Shown: positions 46,531 through 57,286 of the stretch, one piece after another
How the letters are laid out: every line of letters starts with the position of its first letter
How positions within the stretch are numbered: the stretch's first letter is position 1
Source: Chaenocephalus aceratus
Taxonomy: Eukaryota; Chordata; Actinopteri; Perciformes; Channichthyidae
Assembly (NCBI GenBank): GCA_023974075.1
Contig: CM043801.1
Coordinates: 26,391,736-26,455,735 of the forward strand
Length of the DNA stretch: 64,000 nucleotides
Reading direction: 5' to 3'
Notes under the pieces: generated by a model
Database searches by the model: none
Told to the model about the DNA's origin: nothing
What the model saw: only the letters and a program-made list of their open reading frames with translations
Made by a program: the position numbers and the translations under genes

Positions 46531-46574
46531 TTTACAGTGGAACATTGTTGTGCGTGGTAACTAGTTACCTACCC

Positions 46575-46640
46575 AAACATAATTCAATCTGCCTGACACT
46601 GAAGAGGACGGTTAGCCTGGCTGCCTGACACTGAAGAGGA
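46575..46640. repeat. Short tandem duplication
   Basis: CTGCCTGACACTGAAGAGGA followed by (C/T)GGTT occurs twice in direct order (about 46590-46615 and 46620-46646). It sits in the transposon interior. Confidence 0.5.
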
Positions 46641-47214
46641 TGGTTGGACTCTCTGATGACCTTGAAAAAAAGGAGACCAGAGAAAGGAGAAATTACAAAG
46701 GCAACCAACAAAAGGAATTTTTCAGTTTGCATGCAGATTATGAACATGCTGTAAAGGTGTTCAAGGTCAGGTAGTCGAGCATCTCATTTAGACGAGACCG
46801 CAGTCACACAATCATATCGAAATGTTAACTACCTTAGCTGCAACAACACTCGAACAGTCACTAGCAATTTCATCGAGGATGGCGCACGCACACCAGGATC
46901 ACGAGGATGTCAAATCTGGAATAGAGGCAGTAAAAAACCACCACAGGGAAGCAAGAGAGGTAAGCTCACATAAATGTACTGTCAAACAGTATTGGATGAA
47001 GTGATTAATCTCAGGTGTGCTGCACAGGTAACAAATGTCTGAGCTTCAGTACTTCATGGAGGGAAGCACTGGAGCTGGGGACTGCAGTTATGCACAGTCT
47101 ATAAACTACGGTCTGTGTTGCATACTAGGCCTACCTACAACTAGGAAGCAATCCGTGGATTGGATTTAATACACCTCCTCGCGTCGGTCAACACCAGGCA
47201 GGCAATCAGTAGGC

Positions 47215-47395
47215 CTAGAGGAAGATACAAGATACAATATCTGTTTATTCGCCATGTAGTTTTACAACATACTAGAAATGTGTTGCTGGTAGGTACTGAC
47301 ATAAAGACAACATTGGACAGGGTGCAGGGACAAGACAGGACAAGTGCAAAACAGGACAGTGTACAAAATGCAGGTAAAAGTGGAAGCTAATTTAG
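47215..47395. repeat. Retroposon-like fragment
   Basis: ATACAATATCTGTTTATTCG and GGTGCAGGGACAAGACAGGA are arranged as in common fish retroposon remnants. No coding potential; family not named. Confidence 0.35.
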
Positions 47396-48433
47396 GCTAG
47401 AATAGTATAGAAGTAAAATAAGATTTAAAAAAAAAATTTCAGAGAAATAACATTACGCATTGCAATAACCTATAAACATTTCAAACCTATAAACATTGCG
47501 AACCTGTAAACATTGTGAAGAGGCAAGGGAGAGAGAGTTTGGTAATCCTTTATCATCCAGAGTAGTGTTGATGAAAGTATTGAGTGATTGAAACTTTGCT
47601 CGCTAGGCGAGGCTTAAACTCTAAGTAAGCCACAGGCTACAATGAGGCTAAAAAAATAGTTCAACTTTTTATGTCTGAGCATGTTTTGAGAGCAGTGTTA
47701 AATCAGACTTTGGTTCAACCAGCTACGAAATGGACCAATCTGCACAATGACTACTTTTACTGTCGCTATTTTGATGATAATACTTAAAGCAAAATGTAAT
47801 TTTACTTTTATAATACTTCAATTTGATATAAAAGACAGTTTGTTTTTCATCTGGTTTCAATTAAACAAAGTCTTGGCTTTCAGAATATTAAACTTGTTTC
47901 GTAAAATTCAGATGATAAATACAACTTTGAAGCTTCGGCATAATTAAAAGCGGAGAACGGACTAATGTAACGTCACAGCAAGCATAACAGCCAGTGTTTC
48001 TTGTGAGTGTTTCCCCGGTACACAAATGCAAAAATACACACACACACACACACTCGCGAGCTTCCCCCAGACCAGTAATACAAACGAAAACGTGTCTTCA
48101 GGTCAATGTGACTGATTTCGATAGAGCAAGTCACATTTGGTTTAGGCACGAAACATACAGTAGAAATACATTGCTTTCAAAATCGCTCTGTGTCGAATCA
48201 ATAGATTATATTTCGTGACTATAACACGAAGTGCAGTGAGTGCTTCATCCTCTGAACACCACAGGATGGCGACTGTAACGCACATATTAACATAGGTACG
48301 CTCCTCTGAAATGATTGTCCCCTGCCATTATCATTATCCCTCAATCGAGTTCGCTATTCAGCTAGCTAACGTTAGCTTAAACAAACGTAACATGCAACGT
48401 TAGCCTAATCTAAAATGCTCTACTCCGGCGTAC

Positions 48434-48526
48434 CTTTCATGTGGCTCGTCAGCGCAGACTCTCGCATCGTTATTTTTGCAAACTTTGCAGGAGGATACTC
48501 GTGGGCTTGACCCTCGTCTTAGCCAT
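48434..48526 (-). other. Possible first coding exon of the transposon-borne gene
   Basis: Minus-strand ATG at 48526 (MAKTRVKPTS) with a GTACGC donor after ATGAAAG at 48434. In another frame the end reads RESALTSHMKG and in a third CKVCKN, together reminiscent of a zinc finger split by small indels. It could be the start of the enclosed gene, but the evidence is thin. Confidence 0.25.
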
Positions 48527-48904
48527 GGCTTGTATTTGTCTTATGCTAGCCAACGCTCGTTGAAACGGCAACCTCCTGGCACAGTCATCTATCTCTCATC
48601 AGAATGCCCAGGTCACAGGTGACGTAAAACACTTGCAGGTCGCGCGCATAGTGCGGGAAGGCCGCAGCGGAGCTGTTTTATGTAGAAGTGAAGCAATTCT
48701 TTTCTTTTAATCTAACAAGCAAACTATTCAGTCAGACAGCAATTTATTGTAAAAGTAAAGCATTACATTTTCAAGCACTTTATCTCAATTTCAAGCACCA
48801 TTCCCACATTTCAAGCACTTTCCCAACCTTGAAAACACCACGTCAAATTTCAAGCATTTTCAAGGATTTCAATCACCCGTACGAACCCCGAGTAGTACAG
48901 TTAA

Positions 48905-48990
48905 AACCTTAACGATCCGAATAATCGATTAATCGTTTCATTAATCGATAGATTAATCGATTATCAAATTAGTCGTTTGTTGCAGCCCTA
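48905..48990. repeat. Terminal fragment of an interspersed repeat
   Basis: CGATTAATCGTTTCATTAAT through GTTTGTTGCAGCCCTAG resembles a widely dispersed vertebrate repeat end. Only the end is recognised. Confidence 0.4.
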
Positions 48991-49819
48991 GTGATGACAC
49001 GTGGTGACACCAATGTGCAATAGGGTCTGTGACGAATTCATTAAGAACATTGTAAGAGCAACTAACGTTACCAACTTTGACACCGATTTAGATTAGGTCT
49101 AATTTGATTAGACAATGTCATGAAACCACCACGCACCTAGGACAAGAAACATTCATTAGCTAGCTAACATCAGCTAACCTACTAGTAAGTTAGTTAGACC
49201 ATGGCGTCAGAATACAAATTTAGCAGCAATGCTAAGCTAACTAGCTTATACCAATGGCAATTATGCCAGTCTTACCTGTTAATTAAGTATTCATTGTTCG
49301 CTCTTTCATTCGAATACAGCATAAGCCTTCTGCCAACAAATGGAACAGTCAGCAACAGTTGGCTGGCTAGCACCAGAGCCATCTACCATAGCCATATACG
49401 GCGCTGGCTAGCACTAGCTAGGCTAATGTTAAGGCCACCTGCTTGAAGGTGGACTTGGCTGCTATCAAGCTAACGCTAGCTATCTATTCGCTACCATGTA
49501 CAAACCAACACGACACTACTCCACTGGCGTTCGCAATCGAAAGCACATAATATCCACCACTAATCCACATTATGGGCAGTACTTACTTGCTGTTTACCGA
49601 TGGTAACCGCTTTGGAGAAACTCACAGATGTTCACCTTGACTGTTGCCTCCGTGCGAATTTTCGAAAGGATCGAGGCATCTCTGTTAGGAGGCTTTGGGT
49701 TCCTCAAAGCGCGATATGATTGGCCGTTCGAGCGAGCGATGACGTTCCGTTTCGTCCCTTCAAACGTGACACCTACCGTTAACAGGCAAACCAGTGGACA
49801 AATACCCAGAAATGACGTT

Positions 49820-50020
49820 TTTTCTGGCGTGTATGTCACGTGATCTTCAACTTTCTCAGCAGAATAAAATAAATATAAATATATCAGCAATTAAACAACA
49901 TATTCCATTTCTTTTCACACAATACGTCTCCTTTCAGTATCAACACTAATTCGGCTGACTTATATATTTGATCCAATTGGTAAATAGGGACACCTAGTGG
50001 TTAAAGCATGTTATTGAAAT
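49820..50020. repeat. Deleted copy of the 23238-26016 TIR element family
   Basis: CTGGCGTGTATGTCACGTGA matches 23762 onwards, then jumps to sequence matching 24450-24620 (CTTTTCACACAATACGTCTC, AGTATCAACACTAATTCGGC, GGTTAAAGCATGTTATTG). About 650 bp in between is absent, along with a 39-bp segment near 24590. So it is an internally deleted relative. Confidence 0.75.
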
Positions 50021-51403
50021 GTTTTGTTGAATAATCTTTAATCTTTAATAACCTGACTTTGGAAAGGGCTGGAATGATAATTTTTTCACCAGGGGCATCT
50101 AAATAGGGCCCAGATAAGGTATCTGGAATATGGGAACCGTAACCCACCCAGACATTTTTTTTCAATCTAATGTCAAACTCTCACAAAATCCTGTCTCGAG
50201 CTAAGGATTGGATACCCTTTGGTGAGGGAGGGAGAGAAAATTGAAATTTTTTTAAAAAAGGTGTTTGGCGCTCCGAGACTTTGAGAGTGTGTTGCTTAAC
50301 TTGTGTGGAACCCGCTTGCGAAATTTGGGGCCTCTGTGACCTTCAACCAAGTCTCAAACTAAGGTTAAAGGTCATGTTTTCATGGCTCTCAGTACTCTAG
50401 ACGGCACAAAGGAAGGTCCGACAGCTTTGAGCTTGGTGTCGTTGGAATCGCCTCGAAGAGTACATGCAGATTCATCCCTCTGCTGCTCCGAATGTCAAAC
50501 GTTATGGCTTAAAACGGGACAAAGCCTTCCATTAAGCCGCTTTCACTCTCGCTCTTGTGGTGACAGAGCACGCCAATTTCCCTGCATGCTAGTCAGACAA
50601 GAGTATTCTAGTTAGCTTCGGTTTGATGTGGAGATGTGATTTGATGTGTCGTTTGTCCCCCAATTCCTCTCCAAAGTTGAGATATGTAATAAAATACTCA
50701 GGGGAGTTTCCTGAATTTTCATGCCGAAAGCCAAGCACTAGGCCCTGGGTAAATTAAGACGCTGATTTGGGGCACTTTTTGCACTTTCCCTGGTGCTAGA
50801 AACTCAAGTCAGGAATCCCTGGAATCGTTGTAAAAATACATTTCTAGCTAAACGTAATTGAGAATGCAGTTTAGTTCTGTGGGAACGTAATTTTTAGGAG
50901 ACAGGGTTGCCAGGACACACGCTGGTTAGAATAGTCTATTCTGCACATGTGCATTGGTGCACAATTCAAATGTTACAGTAATGAGTTGTGCTCTTTATAT
51001 ACAGTCTATCATGGTTGTGCTAAGATGATTTTGAGTACAGTGCTTTACTGTGAAATAATAGTTAAATAATGTGAAATCCAATTCTACTGTTTTATAGATA
51101 TTTTGTTGTGATATTACAGGGGCTTTTGATTACAATATTTCTCTGTAATATGCTACTCTTAAATGCTGTGAAATCCTTGCAATTTTTACAATGTTGTTGT
51201 GATATTACAACATTTGATGTGATATTACAGAGGATTTTGATTGCAGTATTTTATTGTGAAATAATAGTTAAATGCTGTGAAATCCAAGGATACAGTCCTT
51301 TTTACATGTATTTGTTGGGATATTACAGGGGGTCTTGATTACAATATGTCACTGTAAAATAATACTGTTAAATGTTGTGAAATGCTGGTAATTGTTTACA
51401 GTG

Positions 51404-51799
51404 ATGGGTTACTGTGACGGCATGGAATTCAAAGGTGGAAGGAGCGAAGTTAGGTAGCTTGAAGAGGGAAAAGCTCCATTTGGGAGAGAGCAGGAGACCA
51501 GTGCCACCTCCTCTGCCAGTGGGTCTGGGTGTATGGGAGAAGGAATATGCTGTGGAGAGAGCTGCTGGGGTGGATGTGTTGGATGGAGTAATCCACGTCT
51601 CAGTGAGAGCAAGGAAATCCAGAGACTGCAGGGAAGCGTAGCCAGAGATGAAGTCAGCCTTAGGAACAGCTGACTGGCAGTTCCACAGGCCGCCTGAAAC
51701 TAGATGTTGGATGTCAGTGGAGCATGTGGGATAGACAAGAGCAGGCCGGTTATATCGATTACGAGATACACGGGGCCAGTGATAATTGCGAGAAGACAC
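51404..51799 (-). pseudogene. L2 LINE ORF2: endonuclease N-terminus, severed from the rest
   Basis: The minus strand encodes the start of an APE-type endonuclease (GLWNCQSAVPKADFISGY, LDFLALTETWITPSN, GGGTGLLLSPKW, FEFHAVTVTH). Its continuation is at 42277 and below, 9.1 kb away, beyond the CACTG transposon. The true start codon is not resolved: an ATG at 51825 is out of frame with this reading. Confidence 0.88.
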
Positions 51800-51957
51800 A
51801 AACAGGAATGGAGAAAATACACATGATTATAGCCTGAAGGGCTAAACAACCAAATCAAATAAAACACCAGCGATACTTAGCTCAATCAAAGTAGGATTTG
51901 CCTCCTGTTTGCCACCCTCGTGACTCCAGCAGGACTCCTTTGTCTTTGTCAGTCTTT

Positions 51958-53115
51958 AGAGGCTTCTCAATACTCAAATTTCCCCTCCTCGACTCCTCGA
52001 CTCCTCGGTCCTCCGGTAGTGACCCGGAAATGAATTTCAGCGCGCCATTTTGAAGGACGTCTCATTTCTCTAAATGCACACCGAGGATCGAGCGTCGAGG
52101 AGGCTCTCTGGAGGAGCTATAACCGAGGATACACTGATGGTTCCTCCACGGCTCCTCTGCGGATGCATTTCCGGGAACGGTGGAGGCGTGACGCACGGCC
52201 GGACTTATCTCAGCCAATGACAGCTCTGCATGCATCCCCTGGATATTATTTTAGAAACTGCTCTCATCGCAACGCGATGTTTACACTGAGAACAGCTGTG
52301 AGGTCCTGCAGAAAGCAGAGCAGTGTGTATAATATGTATCACTCAGTATAACAGGCCTACTCTCTTTATTTGCTTTAGTTTAGTAGATATCTACAAACAA
52401 AGAGTCGATATTTTTCTAAAACCATTTAGTGCTTCACATAATAAAATACACAACGGCTGTAGCCTGATTATGCTTTAGGAGCTGTACGTGTGTGTGGTAC
52501 AGTGTGTAGGTGTGTGTTGTACAGTGTGTAGGTGCGTGTTGTACAGTGTGTAGGTGTGTGTTGTACAGTGCGCAGATGCGGCGGACAGACGGTCTCAGTT
52601 GGTTTGGTGTCCTCTGCTTACTTTTAATACTTGCAAATACAACTTTTGGCCTGTCATTTCAATTCCCCATTTCAGCGACCAGAGAGAGGGGGGAGGGGGG
52701 GGGGGGGTATATCCAGTCTCTGATTGTGTTACGTTATTATGAGAGTGCTCTCATACTTTAAATTGCATATATTTATATAAATATATTTGTGTGTGTGTGT
52801 CCGCATCTGTAGCCTGTTATTGTCTCATTATACCGCACTCTCAATGAATTCAAAGTAAATATGTGGGGGAACAATGTTCAGCTGATCTAACAGAGATTAT
52901 AGAATATGACAAAACACTCGACAGCTGATGCAGCTGTTGCCACGTAATAATGAACGGACGTCGCTTTAATATGACCGCTCAGAGGAGAGGAGTTCTCATT
53001 TCTTTAAACGTCTGCTGCTTCCCCTCCTCGGTCCTCCGCTCGCATCTCCTGTGGGCGGGTCTAAGTATCGAGGAGGGGAGTCGAGGAGGGGAAATTTGAG
53101 TATTGAGAAGCCTCT
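51958..53115. mobile_element. 1.16 kb TIR element (AGAGGCTTCTCAATACTC ends)
   Basis: Near-perfect inverted ends of about 38 bp: AGAGGCTTCTCAATACTCAA and onward through TTTCCCCTCCTCGACTCC. TTT on both sides (51955-51957 and 53116-53118) may be a 3-bp target duplication. The interior holds a 22-bp tandem (TGTGTAGGTGTGTGTTGTACAG, about 52500-52570) and a G-run, but no transposase. Superfamily not assigned. Confidence 0.8.
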
Positions 53116-53272
53116 TTTGACTCCAGCAGGACTCCTTTGTCTTCGTCTGTCTGACGCTCCAGGAAAGTGCTACCTAAAATGGACACCTGATTGCTGAGTT
53201 CTCACAGCTGTGGGGCCACGTCCCTTTAATTAGTTAACTCTCTGCAGCTGGTGGCCCTCAAAAGGAAATCTA

Positions 53273-54154
53273 GACTGGCTCCCTCCTGAGTTGTTATTGT
53301 CTTTTCAGTGGCCCAATGGTTTTACAATTACATTAAACCCTAAGTTATAAAGTTATGAGTTTAACCCTTAATAGAGTTACACCTACTCAATAAAGCTTTC
53401 AGTATTCTACAAATGTTTAAATCAAAGTTAACCCTAGCAGTCAGTTAGTTCAGTTTTAAGGTTTCAGTCAAATTACTTTGAAACCCAAGTTTCTGCCTGA
53501 CAGATACTGTAGCGGTTTTGAGATTTAAAATCCCAATTTCAGTCAGATCAACTACAGAGCATTTATACAGAGTACACACACTGAAACAGAGAAGTCTAAA
53601 AACAGAATATTACTCACACAATTCTAGAAGTCACCAGTTGTTATCCTGTCAAAATCGAGTTGCACACTGGCAGGTCAGTGATCAGGATGAGATTTAAATA
53701 CAGTTTCTGGGGGGGAAGTGGCCGCAGATCAGAGCTGATGGGCCACAATCGAGACTGGCTCCCTCCTGAGTTGTTATTGTATCTTTTCAGTGGCCCAATG
53801 GTTTTACAATTACATTAAACACTAAGTTATAAAGTTATGAGTTTAACCCTTAGGCCTAATACAGTTACACCTACTCAATAAAGCTCTTAGTATTCTACAA
53901 ATGTCAAAATCAAAGTTAACCCTAGCAGTCAGTTAGTTCAGTTTTAAGGTTTCAGTCAAATTACTTGTCCCAAGTTTCTGCCTGACAGATACTGTAGCGG
54001 TTTTGAGATTTAAAATCACAATTCAGTCAGATCAACAACAGAGCATTGATACAGAGTACACACGCTGAAACAGAGAAGTCTAAAAACAGAATGTTACTCA
54101 CACAATTCTAGAAGTCACCAGTTGTTATCCTGTCAAAATCGAGTTGCACACTGG
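53273..54154. repeat. Direct repeat, two ~400-bp copies at 480-bp period
   Basis: 53273-53670 and 53753-54154 match almost throughout (both begin GACTGGCTCCCTCCTGAGTT and end ATCGAGTTGCACACTGG), with about 82 bp between them. They lie upstream of the L2 coding start on the same strand. They could be 5' UTR or promoter repeats of that LINE, or a separate local duplication. Confidence 0.85.
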
Positions 54155-54508
54155 TCCAGAGGTCTATGCATTGTTTTTTCCTGCAGGTGCTGGAGGTTCA
54201 TCACCTGGGGGAGGGACATAGTTTGTCTTCTGCTATGCTGATGTCAAATCTGGAAAAAATTGATCCCACCACTTTTTCAAACAAAGTGCATGCAAGACTT
54301 GTTATGGTATGGACAATAAGTTGTTTCTTTATTCGTGCCTTTATGACGTTTTTTTGAGTGGGTATTGTGCAGCTACAATGATAGGTTAGCCTTTTAAATA
54401 TAAAAGTATGTTATTTTTTTAAAGTGTTTTGCCTGTCATCTTGGTGACTGACATGACAAAAGATACATTCAGGCTTGTTCCTATTGACTGATGCAGCTTG
54501 CTTTAGAC

Positions 54509-54964
54509 CAGGGGTGTCAAACTCAAGGCCCGGGGGCCAAATCCGGCCCGCGACTTCATTTCCTGTGGCCCCACAAGAGTTTGCAAAGAATATAATAGGA
54601 TTGTTATACGGTTACATGGCGATTTACAGAAGCACGTTGCCCATAAACTACATGTCCCACAATGCATCTCAAATGTGACTTTTTTCTCAGATTTGAATTT
54701 CTTTCTGCAAAATGTCTTTTTAAAATCATTTTGTGACGTTCTCACTGAAGAGACTTGCCCTAGACTTCTGCTTTCAGACCGAGTTAAATATGAAGTTATT
54801 ACCCTATCCGATAATCATCCAATGCAGAGGCAATAATGTAATACATTAGTTTATATATTAAATATTTATGTATTTTTTTATATAGTTTTAAAGTTACAAC
54901 CGACCCTTTGAGTGCAGCCATAATGCGAATGTGGCCCGTGATGAAATTGAGTTTGACACCCCTG
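54509..54964. mobile_element. Non-autonomous hAT element (456 bp) with perfect TSD
   Basis: The ends are CAGGGGTGTCAAACTCAAGG and TTGAGTTTGACACCCCTG. CTTTAGAC flanks both (54501-54508 and 54965-54972), the 8-bp hAT target duplication. It is the same family as 38705-39278 but without the TTCTTAGAATTTG expansion. Confidence 0.94.
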
Positions 54965-55520
54965 CTTTAGACAGTTCTTTGAATTTAAGTTCCATTTCCT
55001 TGTCTGGGTACAAGGCAAAGTGAAAAGCTGGCGTAAACATATGAATTGGTAATTTTCAATATTACTTCCCCAGATCAGCTAAGACATATGTGTTGGATCA
55101 GTAAGAAGTAGGCTACACTGAGATATGGCACTACATTTCACTAAACAACAGGGTGCTCAGAAGGTTGTCTGGAAGATATTGGTTGTTTGCACCACTCCTA
55201 TCTGTCTACTTTAATCTACACATCAAGGCTTTGTTCATGATCAGTGGGACCCGATAGTCCATAATTGTATAAAGGAACTACTCCAGGCTCATTAGGGCTT
55301 CAAAGCTGTTCTGAATGTCCTTTTCAAGAAAGGACACACTGCAGACTCTCTGCAGAAACGTTTCAAGTTTCTTCCGGGAAGATACTAAATATTTATTCTA
55401 CAGCTCTATAAAAAAGGAAATACCGGTTTTTCAATAAATAGTTCCTAGTATATAACTTGGCCGGCAACATTTGATAATTTCAAGAAAAAAATCAGAGGAC
55501 TCTCGATTTGTATCAGTTAA

Positions 55521-55957
55521 AGGTCCCCTATACTGTTTTTCATTACTTTGTTATAGGTCTCAGATATATTACCTAACATGTCTCTGAAGTGTTTGGCCTC
55601 GAAATACCAAACAGATCGTGCATTGTAGCACCCATAAACCCCTCTGTTTCAAAAGTGCTGATTCTGTCTTTTACTTGGATGAAAATAAGGAGCTACTCCC
55701 CTCTGCGAGATATTTGGTTAAAAAACACAATGGTGCTCTAGGAGGAGATTCAGCTGACAAGGTTGTGTGACCTTGGTTGGTTATTGGCTAATGGTTACAC
55801 AAGCCAACAAATCGTTATGACATTATAAAGTGGCCAAAATCTGATCAGCTCATTTTTCAGTCAGGTTTTTATATAAATGGATCAGGACAAAAAGTGAGCA
55901 AATATTTTGTTATGTATAAAAGACAGGAACAAGTGGATTTTGCATAATAGGTGACCT
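55521..55957. mobile_element. Short TTAA-flanked DNA element
   Basis: Inverted ends AGGTCCCCTATACTG and ATAGGTGACCT, each bordered by TTAA (55517-55520 and 55958-55961). TTAA targets are used by piggyBac and Kolobok transposons. 437 bp, non-coding. Confidence 0.8.
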
Positions 55958-56641
55958 TTAAAGTAATTGTGAAGTGTCTCATAAAACAAAAAATGTGGAA
56001 CATAAATATTATTATTATTAGTAATGTCATCTCTATTGTTATGTCCTAAATCGCATCCAGGAACCAGCACGTTTCAGAAACGTGCACGGTGCAGCCATTA
56101 GTACTAGAACGATTTGAACATTCTGTTACATCATCCCAAAGATCCACGCTAAAACCCCATCTACCTCCACCTTCGTTTAAACAACAGTAAGGCAGAGACG
56201 AACGTAAGAAGGGATTTTACAGAGGCTCAAACAAACGTGAACGTGTGGGTTTGATATTTAACATTGAAAAAGTGTTAACGTATAATATTTCCAGCTAGAA
56301 GTACAGCTGCGATACAAACTACACGCCGATCGGACAGGAAGTAGTAGCCAACATTTGTTTCACTATCTTTGATTTTCTGAGTGTGTTGTACAAGTGATGC
56401 TGCATTCGTTACACATCAGATTCACTACCACCATCAGTCTCTGTAGGCTGAGCATAATCAGATAATACTAATAGCGAACATATGCTATGCAGCCAGAGGG
56501 GATATAATATTGTATTAAGTTTAACTTTGACTTAAATAATGCCTGGACCTACACACATTTTATACGGAACTTCATTTAAGGGATTTTCTATGTTTTACCA
56601 TTTTGTCTTGTGATTTGAACGTTACACACGCGTTTCACCGC

Positions 56642-56794
56642 TGACGTCAGAGCTACGCAGTACGGTAGTTACATCACGTTTCCGGCTCGCCTCTTCCTCC
56701 ACACTACGTGCGATCTGAAGCTCTGAAGACTGCTAAACATTTTAGGGACAATTTGTTTTCAGGCGATACATTTGACGACACACCCCGTTAACAG
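56642..56794 (+). promoter_or_regulatory. higd1a: higd1a promoter region and non-coding exon 1
   Basis: A CRE-type TGACGTCA lies at 56642-56649, and an ACGTG core (hypoxia-response type, in CTACGTGCG) at 56706-56710. The first exon ends CCCCGTTAACAG at 56794 before the donor GTAAGAC. Its 5' end cannot be set from sequence. HIGD1A is known as a HIF-1 target in mammals, so the ACGTG core is a sensible candidate, but functional use here is inference. Confidence 0.55.
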
Positions 56795-57286
56795 GTAAGA
56801 CATTGTTTTGCCAACTGTGGCGTAGGCTAATAGATGTTTTCTCTGGTGTTAAAAACAGTAACGTAAGTCCTCCATTGTGTAAGTCCTCTATCTGTATTCC
56901 TCCGGTGTTTATTTTATGTTGACTTTGCTCAACATGTAAAACAGTATTACTTAGCATAACATAACCGTTTATACATAGCCTATCTTACAATATGCAGAGA
57001 ATAATAATACTAATAGCAAGAAAGGTCGATTATTGACTCTCTGCCCTTCATGTTTAACCTTTAGCAGTTCATGTTAAATTGACATTAGATCTATCTGAAC
57101 ATTGAGTCAAAAAATATGTAGGCTACATCATGAAGCTTACCCCAGACTCTAATACAGTTTTACAGCGCAGTTTATATGAATCTAACAATGGATGGATTGG
57201 ATCCTGTACTGAATTAGCTGGAATGCTAAAACCTCTAAGTCAAATGTGTATATCATTTTCCTTTTTTCTTCTGCTACTTAGTCAAG

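Larger units (their letters stand above)
42278..51403. mobile_element. 9.1 kb CACTG-ended DNA transposon inserted in the L2 LINE
   Basis: The left end is CACTGTAAAAATATCC and the right end is TTGTTTACAGTG, its inverted partner. Removing 42278-51403 and one copy of AT restores an uninterrupted L2 endonuclease reading frame across the junction, which fixes both ends and a 2-bp AT target duplication. Subterminal regions on both sides are full of short phrases such as GATATTACAG and TTTACTGTGAA. The element contains a multi-exon minus-strand gene and other repeats. CACTG ends with a 2-bp duplication fit CACTA/EnSpm-like or ISL2EU-like elements. I see no transposase I can assign, so the superfamily is open. 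Confidence 0.87.
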
